Shown here: one piece after another, positions 42,420-50,154 of the stretch
How the letters are laid out: each line of letters opens with the position of its first letter
Position numbering within the stretch: the first letter of the stretch is position 1
NCBI RefSeq assembly: GCF_003860565.1
Contig: NZ_CP034157.1
Coordinates: 1,116,001-1,180,000, forward strand
DNA length: 64,000 bases
Origin: Cloacibacterium normanense
Lineage (GTDB): Bacteria > Bacteroidota > Bacteroidia > Flavobacteriales > Weeksellaceae
Direction: 5' to 3'
Position numbers and translations under genes: made by a program
Notes under the pieces: generated by a model
The model's input: only the letters and a program-made list of their open reading frames with translations
Told to the model about the DNA's origin: nothing
Database searches by the model: none

Positions 42420-43475
42420 ATGAAAAAACATAATTTCAGTGCAGGACCTTGCATTCTCCCTCAAGAAGTTTTCCAAAAATCAGCAGAAGCGATTTTAGAC
42501 TTTAACGGAATGGGACTTTCAATTTTAGAAATATCTCACCGTAGCAAAGACTTTATCGCAGTAATGGATGAAGCCAGAGCCATCGTAAAAAGATTAATGA
42601 ATCTTAATGATGACTACGAAGTATTATTTTTAGGTGGTGGCGCAAGTTTACAATTTGCGATGGTTCCTTTTAACTTGATGAAAGAAAACGGTAAAGCTGC
42701 TTATTTAGATTCTGGAAACTGGGCTGCTAATGCAATTAAAGAAGCCAAAAAATTAGGAGCAGTAGATGTAATCGGTTCTTCTAAGGAAGAAAATTACTCT
42801 TTCATTCCAAAAATTGAAGAAGTAGGTGCAGAATATGATTATTTCCACTGCACTTCTAACAATACCATTTATGGAACTCAAATCAAAGATTTTCCAAAAG
42901 CCAATACGTTAATGGTTTCTGACATGAGTTCGGATATTTTCTCTAGAATGATAGACTATTCTAAATTTGACCTAATCTATGCGGGTGCTCAAAAAAATAT
43001 GGGACCAGCTGGAACGACTCTAGTGGTGGTAAAAAAAGAAATTCTAGGAAAATCAGGAAGAGTTATTCCTTCATACTTAGATTACGCTCAACATGTAGCG
43101 AAAGAATCTATGTTTAATACGCCGCCAGTTTTTGCAGTTTATGCTTCACTTCTTACCCTACAATGGTTAGAAAATAATGGCGGAATAGCTGCTGCAGAAG
43201 AAAGAAATATTGCTAAAGCGAAACTTCTTTACGATGAAATAGACAGAAATCCATTATTTGAATGTTTCTGCGTTCCAGAAGATAGAAGTTTAATGAATGT
43301 TTCATTCAAAATTACAGATGAATCTAAAAAAGAAGCTTTTGATAACGCTTGGAAAGCTGCTGGAATCAACGGATTAAATGGACACAGAAGTTTAGGTGGT
43401 TACAGAGCAAGTCTTTACAATGCATTACCAATAGAAAGCGTACAGGTTTTGGTAGATGTTATGAAATCTATTTAA
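42420..43475 (+). CDS. serC: Phosphoserine aminotransferase
   Basis: This 351-residue PLP enzyme converts 3-phosphohydroxypyruvate to phosphoserine. The start at ATG 42420 (MKKHNFSAGPC) matches the family N-terminus; earlier codons would lie in the terminator. Visible motifs are FSAGPCILPQEVF, SILEISHRSKDF, LFLGGGASLQFAMVP, SDMSSDIFSR and the Schiff-base Lys in YAGAQKNMGPAGTTLVVV (about 196-213). serA follows after 15 bp, giving a serC-serA-DUF1015 unit of the kind seen in many Bacteroidota. Confidence 0.96.
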   Translation: MKKHNFSAGPCILPQEVFQKSAEAILDFNGMGLSILEISHRSKDFIAVMDEARAIVKRLMNLNDDYEVLFLGGGASLQFAMVPFNLMKENGKAAYLDSGNWAANAIKEAKKLGAVDVIGSSKEENYSFIPKIEEVGAEYDYFHCTSNNTIYGTQIKDFPKANTLMVSDMSSDIFSRMIDYSKFDLIYAGAQKNMGPAGTTLVVVKKEILGKSGRVIPSYLDYAQHVAKESMFNTPPVFAVYASLLTLQWLENNGGIAAAEERNIAKAKLLYDEIDRNPLFECFCVPEDRSLMNVSFKITDESKKEAFDNAWKAAGINGLNGHRSLGGYRASLYNALPIESVQVLVDVMKSI

Positions 43476-43490
43476 AATCTAAAGAAAAAT

Positions 43491-44450
43491 ATGAAAATTT
43501 TAGCAAACGACGGTATTTCAACTTCGGGCGAGAATCTTTTAAAAGAAGCCGGACTAGAAATTTTAGACAATAGAGTTTCTCAGGAACACCTCATTCCTTT
43601 TATCAATGAAAATCAAGTTGAAGTTTTATTGGTTAAAAACGCTACACAAGTAACCAAAGAACTTATAGACGCTTGTCCAAGTTTGAAAATCATAGGAAAA
43701 GGTGGCGAATCAATGGATAATATAGATGTAGAATTCGCCAAATCAAAAGGAATTCATGTCATTAATACTCCAAACGCTTTTGCTAAATCAGTAGCCGAAT
43801 TGGTTTTTGCGCATTTTCTGACTTTGATTAGATTTTTGCACGATTCTAATAGAAATATGCCTTTAGAAGGTGATACTAAATTTGCATTCCTCAAAAAATC
43901 TTACGAAAAAGCAACAGAACTTTCAGGCAAAACGCTAGGAATCATCGGTTTTGGTAACATCGGAAAAGAAGTTGCCAAAATAGGAATTGGTCTTGGAATG
44001 AAAATTATTTTCTACACCAGAAAACCTAAAACAGATACCGTTTCTTTAGAATTTTTTGATGGAAGAACTATGGATTTTGAATTCACTTCTATTCAAGATA
44101 TGGAAACGTTTCTAAAAGAAGCAGATTTCATCAGCATCAATACATCAGAAACTAGTGAATACATTATAGATACGCCAGAATTTGAAATGATGAAAGATGG
44201 CGTTTTCATTGTAAATACTGCAAAAGGCGGTGTAATCAATGAAGTAACACTCATAGATTACATAGAAAATAAAAAAGTTGCAGGAGCTGCTCTAGATGTT
44301 TTCGAAACCGAACCAAAACCAGAAATTCAGATTCTGATGAATCCTTCGCTTTCGCTTTCTCCGCATGTTGGTGGAAGCACTTTAGAAGCCCAAGAAAGAA
44401 TAGGAACAGAATTAGCACAACAAATTATTGACTTACAAAAACTTATATAA
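43491..44450 (+). CDS. serA: D-3-phosphoglycerate dehydrogenase (short form)
   Basis: This 319-residue NAD-dependent 2-hydroxyacid dehydrogenase catalyses the first serine-synthesis step. The NAD motif GIIGFGNIGKEVAKIGIGLGM (about 147-166) and catalytic-region motifs (GKGGESMDNID, VNTAKGGVINE, SPHVGGSTLEAQERIG with the catalytic His) are present. It lacks the C-terminal ACT domain of long SerA, so serine feedback through ACT is not expected. It lies 15 bp after serC. Confidence 0.92.
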   Translation: MKILANDGISTSGENLLKEAGLEILDNRVSQEHLIPFINENQVEVLLVKNATQVTKELIDACPSLKIIGKGGESMDNIDVEFAKSKGIHVINTPNAFAKSVAELVFAHFLTLIRFLHDSNRNMPLEGDTKFAFLKKSYEKATELSGKTLGIIGFGNIGKEVAKIGIGLGMKIIFYTRKPKTDTVSLEFFDGRTMDFEFTSIQDMETFLKEADFISINTSETSEYIIDTPEFEMMKDGVFIVNTAKGGVINEVTLIDYIENKKVAGAALDVFETEPKPEIQILMNPSLSLSPHVGGSTLEAQERIGTELAQQIIDLQKLI

Positions 44451-44524
44451 TTTAAAAATTTATTATATTCGCAAAATTTAAAAAATTAAACTATATAAAA
44501 CCTCAAATTAATTAAACGTAGAAC

Positions 44525-45775
44525 ATGCCAGTTTTTAAACCATTTAGAGGAGTTAGACCGCACCCTGATTATATTGATAAATTCCCAACTCATCCTTTGG
44601 ATAATTTTACGCAGGAAGAAATCAATAAAAAAGCGACGGAAGACTCTTCTTACATACAGATGATTAAACCATATGTATGCAGCAAATCGAAAGATGTTGA
44701 TAGAAATCTACGAAAAGTAAGAAGCAATTACGAAGAAATGTTGGGCGACAATAAACTTCTTCAAGACAGCTCTTCTTATTATTTGTATGAGCAAATTTTA
44801 CCCAATAAATCTGTTTTCAGAGGCTTATTAGGATTAGCTAGTGTAGAAGATTTCTGGAACGGAAAAATCAAAAAACATGAATCTACCCTTACCTATAAAA
44901 AAGAAAAACTCGCTCATTTCTTAGAGAAAGTTTCACTTCAAGCAGAACCAGTTCTTCTTACCTATCAAGCTAATTCTAAGATAGAATTACTGATGAATCA
45001 CGAAGAAAAAAATGTTCCCATCATTAATCATACAGACGAAACTGGAGTAAGACACAAAGTGTGGAGAATAGACAATCGTCTAAAACTTCAGCAATTTAAA
45101 GAAGTAATAGACCAAATTGATTCTTTTTATGTAGCAGATGGTCACCACAGAATAGCTTCTGCAGCTTTATATGCTCAAAAACACAAAGAAAAAAACAAAA
45201 GACATAATGGCAATGAACCTTATAATTTTGTTTTCAGCTTTATTGTTTCTAGTCAATCGATTAAAATTAATGACTATAACAGAGTTGTAAAAGATTTAAA
45301 CGGAAATTCTGAAGAAGAATTTTTACAAAAACTATCAGAGAACTTCCTTATCCACGAAAAAGGTGAAAACGCTTACTATCCTTCACAGAAATTCCACATT
45401 TCTATGTATTTAGGCGGTAAATTTTATTCACTGCACGTAAAACATAATCTCAGAGATTTAGACCAAGGATTAGATAATGTAGACCATCATTTATTAGACA
45501 AATACATCTTCAAACCTATTCTCGGAATTAACGATTATGAGGAAGAAGAAAATAGCAAAATGAATTTTGTAAAAGGAAATTCTAATATTGAAGGCATCAT
45601 CAAGCTTAAAGAACAAGTAGATTCTGGCGACTATTCTGTTGGCTTTGGATTGTTCCCAGTAAGTTTTAATGATATTACCAAACTGGCGAATCAGAATTTA
45701 CAAATGCCTCCAAAATGTACTTACATAGAGCCAAAATTGGTTACTGCACTGTTAATGTACGACATGGATTGGTAA
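44525..45775 (+). CDS. DUF1015 family protein
   Basis: This 416-residue protein has the DUF1015 start MPVFKPFRGVRPHPDYI and blocks SSSYYLYEQ, HESTLTYKKEKLAHFL, and FYVADGHHRIASAALYA (about 201-217). Members are typically found after serC/serA, as here (74 bp gap), and are suspected to act in serine or phosphoserine metabolism. The precise reaction is not stated here because I cannot derive it from sequence. The ADGHHR motif resembles ParB-type serine kinase nucleotidase motifs (SerK-like). Confidence 0.85.
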   Translation: MPVFKPFRGVRPHPDYIDKFPTHPLDNFTQEEINKKATEDSSYIQMIKPYVCSKSKDVDRNLRKVRSNYEEMLGDNKLLQDSSSYYLYEQILPNKSVFRGLLGLASVEDFWNGKIKKHESTLTYKKEKLAHFLEKVSLQAEPVLLTYQANSKIELLMNHEEKNVPIINHTDETGVRHKVWRIDNRLKLQQFKEVIDQIDSFYVADGHHRIASAALYAQKHKEKNKRHNGNEPYNFVFSFIVSSQSIKINDYNRVVKDLNGNSEEEFLQKLSENFLIHEKGENAYYPSQKFHISMYLGGKFYSLHVKHNLRDLDQGLDNVDHHLLDKYIFKPILGINDYEEEENSKMNFVKGNSNIEGIIKLKEQVDSGDYSVGFGLFPVSFNDITKLANQNLQMPPKCTYIEPKLVTALLMYDMDW

Positions 45776-45781
45776 TTTTTC

Positions 45782-45811
45782 TTGATTTATTACAAAAAAA
45801 TAGTACTTTTA
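45782..45811 (+). promoter_or_regulatory. Possible promoter of the M28 peptidase gene
   Basis: TTG at 45782-45784, 19 nt, then TACTTTTA (45804-45811), one mismatch from TAnnTTTG, 24 bp before the ATG. Confidence 0.4.
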
Positions 45812-45834
45812 GATTTCCAAAAAGAAATCAGAAC

Positions 45835-47199
45835 ATGAAGAAACTACTTTACATACTTCCGCTCTTTTTGGGCGGATTTTTTTGGTCTCAAAATTTCAAA
45901 CAAGATTCTCTTCAATTCAAGAAAATTTCAGACGAAATTTTGGTCAATGGTAAATCTTATGAAGACTTAAGAGAATTAACCAAAGATATTGGCAATAGAT
46001 TATCCGGAAGCAGTAATTACGAAAAATCTGCAGACTGGGCGATGAAAAAACTGCTAGAAGCTGGTGCAGACCAAGTTTGGTTTCAACCTGTAATGGTAAA
46101 CGTATGGACTCGTGGTGATGAATCTTTAAAATTAAGAGTAAATCACGGAAAATGGAAAGAAGTAAAAATGCTTTCTTTAGGCAATTCCGAGGGAACCAAA
46201 GGTAAAGATTTGGAAGGCGAAGTAATTTTAGTAAAAACTTTAGAAGATTTCGAAAAATTACCAGATTACGCTGTAAAAGATAAAATTGTGTTTTTCAACT
46301 GTGCCTTTAAACAAGAGTTTGTGGTAACCGGACAAGCTTATGGAGATGCTGGAAAATACAGAAGAGTTACTCCATCTGAAGTAGCAAAAAAAGGCGGAAA
46401 AGCGGTAATTATTCGTTCACTTACTTCTTCTTTTGACGATGTTCCTCACACTGGCTCTACTCGTTACGAAGATGGAATTCCTAAAATTCCTGCGATAGCC
46501 ATCGGTGCAGAATCTGCGGATTATTTAGAAGAAATTTTACTCAAAAAACAAAAAGTTCAAGCCGTTCTCAATTCTAATTGCGGAATGAATGGACAAATGA
46601 TGACCAAATCTGTCATTGGCGAAATCAAAGGAAAATCAGACGAAAAAGTAATTGTAGTGGGCGCACATCTTGATTCTTGGGATGTAGGGGAAGGCGCTCA
46701 TGATGATGGTGCTGGAATTGTTCAAAGTATTGAAGTGCTGAGAACTTTCAAAAATTTAAAACTCAAAAATAATCATACCATAAGAGTTGTTTGTTTTGCC
46801 AATGAAGAAAATGGTGTAAGAGGCGGCAGAACGTACATGGAAACGGTAAAAAAATCTGAAGAACCACACATTTTTGCCCTAGAAAGTGACAGTGGAGGTT
46901 TTACACCGAGAAGTTTTAGCTTAGGAATGCATCCTGATAAAGCCAAATCTATGAAATCTTGGGAAAAACTTTTTAACCCATACGGAATTTATGAATTTGC
47001 AGGAGATCATTCTGGCGTAGACATAGAACCTCTGAGAGAACTTAAAATTCCTGCATCTGGATTGGTAACAGATTCACAAAGATATTTTGACATTCATCAT
47101 ACTCCAGAAGATACTTTCGAAAAAGTAAATCGCAGAGAATTATTGTTGGGAGCTGTGGTTATGACACAACTTATTTACATGGTTGATAAAAATTGGTAA
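45835..47199 (+). CDS. Secreted M28 family peptidase (carboxypeptidase Q-like)
   Basis: This 454-residue protein starts at ATG 45835 with a signal peptide (MKKLLYILPLFLGGFFWSQ); longer frames overlap the DUF1015 end and lack a signal. It has a PA-type insert (about 120-250, YEDGIPKIPAIAIG) and an M28 zinc site: VGAHLDSWDVGEGAHDDGAG, FANEENGVRGG, ESDSGG and HHTPEDTF. These match the glutamate-carboxypeptidase-like M28 branch. It would digest peptides outside the cytoplasm. Its TAA overlaps the ATG of the next gene. Confidence 0.9.
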   Translation: MKKLLYILPLFLGGFFWSQNFKQDSLQFKKISDEILVNGKSYEDLRELTKDIGNRLSGSSNYEKSADWAMKKLLEAGADQVWFQPVMVNVWTRGDESLKLRVNHGKWKEVKMLSLGNSEGTKGKDLEGEVILVKTLEDFEKLPDYAVKDKIVFFNCAFKQEFVVTGQAYGDAGKYRRVTPSEVAKKGGKAVIIRSLTSSFDDVPHTGSTRYEDGIPKIPAIAIGAESADYLEEILLKKQKVQAVLNSNCGMNGQMMTKSVIGEIKGKSDEKVIVVGAHLDSWDVGEGAHDDGAGIVQSIEVLRTFKNLKLKNNHTIRVVCFANEENGVRGGRTYMETVKKSEEPHIFALESDSGGFTPRSFSLGMHPDKAKSMKSWEKLFNPYGIYEFAGDHSGVDIEPLRELKIPASGLVTDSQRYFDIHHTPEDTFEKVNRRELLLGAVVMTQLIYMVDKNW

Positions 47200-47552
47200 T
47201 GAAAAGACCTCCGTTTTACAAAAGTGTTTATTATGCTTTCAAAGGACTTTTTTGGATGCTAAAAACCGAAAGAAACTTTCAGTTAGAAGTTTTAGCACTT
47301 GTTATTAATTTATTTTTAATGGTTTATTTCCAATTAAACTCTACAGACGCTGTTTTAATTTTTATCGTTTGTTTTTTGGTTCTCATTGCAGAAATCATCA
47401 ATACAGCCATTGAAAAAATTTGTGATTTCATAGAACCACATTTCAATGAAAAAATAGGTTTAATCAAAGATTTAGCAGCAGCAAGTGTAGTAACGGCTAC
47501 TCTACTTTCCTTAATTACAGGAGTTTTAGTCTATTCGAAATATGTTTTTTAG
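47199..47552 (+). CDS. dgkA: Diacylglycerol/undecaprenol kinase
   Basis: This 117-residue integral membrane kinase has three helices (about 30-48, 52-72 and 95-115) and the family motif LIAEIINTAIEKICDFIE (about 65-82), holding the metal-binding Glu and Asn. Gram-negative homologues phosphorylate diacylglycerol, Gram-positive ones undecaprenol; the substrate here is unclear. It starts with a TAATG overlap to the M28 gene, so translation is probably coupled, and ends 6 bp from the convergent patatin gene. Confidence 0.9.
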   Translation: MKRPPFYKSVYYAFKGLFWMLKTERNFQLEVLALVINLFLMVYFQLNSTDAVLIFIVCFLVLIAEIINTAIEKICDFIEPHFNEKIGLIKDLAAASVVTATLLSLITGVLVYSKYVF

Positions 47553-47558
47553 AAAAAA

Positions 47559-48326
47559 TTAAAAATTTTCGGGGAAAGTTTTTACGGCTTCGTCGTAACC
47601 CAATTTAAAGATTTCGTTCATTCTGGCTTTATTGCTCTCGAACATTCCATAATTGGATAATTCTTTGGGAGAGATAAACCAATCGCAATCTTTGAATTTA
47701 TAGTTTTCTACACTATGACTCAGCAATTCATAAGCTCTGGTAGAAACTGCTTTGATACTATTGAGTTGTTTGCCTTCAATGTCTTGAAGTGGCGAAACAT
47801 ATACTCCAATTAGTTTTTCACATTTCTCTCTGATGAGATTTGAAGGAAAATTATTCAAAATTCCGCCATCACTCAACAACATTCCATCTTTTTGGAACGG
47901 ACTGGTCAAACCTGGAACCGAACATGAAGCTATAATCGCATCAAGCAAATAAGTGTCTCCATCAAAAACATGCGTAACGCCTTGAACCAAATCAGTCGCA
48001 GTAATGAGCAATTCTAATTTTAAATCTTTAATCTTAATTTCTCCAATAATGGGTTTCAAGTACAATCTAAAAACTTCAGAATTGATAAATCCTGGTTTAG
48101 TAAGCGTAAAATGTTTCCAATTGAAAAAATAAACCGATTTAAAAAAATCTAAAATCTCATCAGGAGATTTTCCAAAAGAATACAATCCGCCAACAATTGC
48201 ACCAGCACTGGTTCCTGAAATGACTTCTGGAAAAATATTTTTTTCTTCTAAAAATTTCAGTGCACCAGCTTCTGCAATTCCCTTAGTTCCACCACCTGAA
48301 AGTACTAACCCGATTTCTTTCTTCAT
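47559..48326 (-). CDS. Patatin-like phospholipase family protein
   Basis: This 255-residue protein from ATG 48326 (MKKEIGLVLSGG) has the oxyanion-hole GGGTKG, the nucleophile Ser in GTSAGAIVGG (about residue 40) and the catalytic Asp in SDGGILNNFP. It resembles RssA/YchK-type cytoplasmic patatins, with no signal peptide. It probably hydrolyses acyl esters of phospholipids. Codons upstream of 48326 fall in the terminator of lpdA's strand context and are unlikely to be translated. Confidence 0.9.
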   Translation of the reverse strand: MKKEIGLVLSGGGTKGIAEAGALKFLEEKNIFPEVISGTSAGAIVGGLYSFGKSPDEILDFFKSVYFFNWKHFTLTKPGFINSEVFRLYLKPIIGEIKIKDLKLELLITATDLVQGVTHVFDGDTYLLDAIIASCSVPGLTSPFQKDGMLLSDGGILNNFPSNLIREKCEKLIGVYVSPLQDIEGKQLNSIKAVSTRAYELLSHSVENYKFKDCDWFISPKELSNYGMFESNKARMNEIFKLGYDEAVKTFPENF

Positions 48327-48356
48327 ATTATTATTAGTTTCATTTGTTAAAATTAA

Positions 48357-48385
48357 AAAAACCACAGCAAAAACTGTGGTTTTTT
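48357..48385. terminator. Intrinsic terminator after lpdA
   Basis: AAAACCACAG pairs with CTGTGGTTTT around a CAAAAA loop, with T-rich flanks on both strands. It sits between lpdA and the patatin gene. Confidence 0.85.
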
Positions 48386-48404
48386 TGTATTTATTACATA
48401 AATA

Positions 48405-49793
48405 TTAGATGTGAATCACTTCTCCGTAAGCTGCAGCTACAGCTTCCATAATTGCTTCAGAAACAGTTGGATGTGGGTGAATAGATTTGATAATTTCGTG
48501 ACCAGTAGTTTCTAATTTTCTAGCAACCACCGCTTCTGCAACCATATCTGTAACACCGTCACCAATCATATGGCAACCTAACCATTCTCCGTATTTTGCA
48601 TCAAAAATTACTTTGATGAAACCATCTGTATTACCATTTGCGGTAGCTTTACCAGATGCTGAAAGTGGGAATTTACCAACTTTAATTTCGTATCCTTTTT
48701 CTTTAGCTTGTTTTTCAGTTAAACCAACAGATGCAATTTCTGGATGACAGTAAGTACAACCAGGAATATTTCCGTAGTCAATTGTTTCTACGTGCATTCC
48801 TTTGATTTTCTCTACACAAGTAATTCCTTCTGCTGAAGCTACATGAGCCAAAGCTTGAGTAGGAATAATGTCACCAATTGCATAATAACCAGGAACAGAA
48901 GTTTGGTACCATTCATTTACCAAAACTCTACCCTTGTCTGTAGCAATTCCTACTTCTTCAAGTCCAATGTTTTCAATATTTGCAGCAATACCCACCGCTG
49001 AAAGTAGAATATCTGCTTCTAGTGTAATGTTTCCATCTTTGGTTTTCACATTGGCTTTAACACCATTTCCAGAAGTATCTACAGATTCTACAGATGCATT
49101 GGTCATGATATCAATACCAGATTTTTTAAGAGATTTTTCTAAATGTTTAGAAATTTCTTCATCTTCTACAGGAACAATATTTGGCATAAATTCTACAATC
49201 GTCACTTTAGTTCCCATTGTATTATAAAAATCTGCAAACTCTACTCCGATTGCTCCAGAACCTACTACAATCATAGATTTCGGTTGAGTAGGCAATGACA
49301 GAGCTTGTCTGTAACCAATTACTTTTACTCCATCTTGTGGAAGATTTGGCAATTCTCTAGAACGAGCTCCAGTTGCAATGATAATATGATTTGCCGAATA
49401 TTCAGAAACTTTTCCTTCTTTATCTGTTACTGAAACTTTTTTGCCTTTTTGAACTTTGGCAGTTCCCATGATAACGTCAATTTTATTCTTCTTCATCAAG
49501 AAAGAAATTCCACCACTCATTTTAGTAGCAACTCCTCTACTTCTAGCAATTACATTAGGAAAATCAAAACTTCCCTCTACTTTATTAAGACCGTAATCTT
49601 CGGCGTGTTTTATATAGTTAAAGACTTGAGCAGACTTCAGTAATGCTTTGGTAGGAATACACCCCCAGTTTAAACAAATACCACCTAGATTTTCTTTTTC
49701 TATGATAGCAGTTTTAAAACCTAATTGTGATGCTCTAATTGCGGTTACGTAACCACCAGGTCCAGAACCTATAACAATAATATCGTAATTCAT
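48405..49793 (-). CDS. lpdA: Dihydrolipoyl dehydrogenase (E3)
   Basis: This 462-residue flavoprotein reoxidises dihydrolipoamide for 2-oxoacid dehydrogenase complexes. It has the FAD motif VIGSGPGGYVTAIRA, the redox disulfide C40/C45 in GGICLNWGCIP, the NAD-binding VVGSGAIGVEFADF, ATGARSRELP, AIGD near the C-terminal FAD site, and the active-site His-Glu pair in HPHPTVSEAIMEA (H441, E446). It lies 121 bp past a small lipoprotein gene and the fused E1 gene on the same strand. Confidence 0.96.
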   Translation of the reverse strand: MNYDIIVIGSGPGGYVTAIRASQLGFKTAIIEKENLGGICLNWGCIPTKALLKSAQVFNYIKHAEDYGLNKVEGSFDFPNVIARSRGVATKMSGGISFLMKKNKIDVIMGTAKVQKGKKVSVTDKEGKVSEYSANHIIIATGARSRELPNLPQDGVKVIGYRQALSLPTQPKSMIVVGSGAIGVEFADFYNTMGTKVTIVEFMPNIVPVEDEEISKHLEKSLKKSGIDIMTNASVESVDTSGNGVKANVKTKDGNITLEADILLSAVGIAANIENIGLEEVGIATDKGRVLVNEWYQTSVPGYYAIGDIIPTQALAHVASAEGITCVEKIKGMHVETIDYGNIPGCTYCHPEIASVGLTEKQAKEKGYEIKVGKFPLSASGKATANGNTDGFIKVIFDAKYGEWLGCHMIGDGVTDMVAEAVVARKLETTGHEIIKSIHPHPTVSEAIMEAVAAAYGEVIHI

Positions 49794-49878
49794 TTCGAGA
49801 TTAAATTTTTGCGAATTTACGGAATTTTTCAGAAAATTCGGCTTTTACTATGATATAAATATGATTTTTTAAATAAAA

Positions 49879-49903
49879 AAACAACTCCTAATTAGAGTTG
49901 TTT
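49879..49903 (-). terminator. Intrinsic terminator after the small lipoprotein gene
   Basis: AAACAACTC pairs with GAGTTGTTT around a 7-nt loop; the minus strand then runs into T. It separates the lpdA gene from the E1-lipoprotein pair. Confidence 0.8.
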
Positions 49904-49914
49904 CTTTATTTAAC

Positions 49915-50151
49915 TTAATAAACTTCTTGTACTTTTATATTCGGGCAGTTTTTCTCTATCCAAGCGGCATCAAATTCTTTGATTTCTCTTCTTTGTCCTT
50001 TGTAAATGTAGTATTCATTAGGCGTTTCTGAGTTTCCATCAATCACTTTTGGCATTTTATTGATGATTTTTTCTTCTGGGCAATCTTGGATTTTTGCCAC
50101 AGCACAACTCGAAAGAGTAAAAGCCGCAATGATAAAAAATAAAATTTTCAT
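49915..50151 (-). CDS. Small lipoprotein
   Basis: This 78-residue protein has a lipoprotein signal (MKILFFIIAAFTLSSC, Cys16) and a short mature part with CPEEK and YYIYKGQRREIKEFD. A second cysteine pair (C24, C69) might form a disulfide. It begins 3 bp past the E1 stop on the same strand and is probably co-transcribed with it. No family is recognised. Confidence 0.7.
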   Translation of the reverse strand: MKILFFIIAAFTLSSCAVAKIQDCPEEKIINKMPKVIDGNSETPNEYYIYKGQRREIKEFDAAWIEKNCPNIKVQEVY

Positions 50152-50154
50152 TTT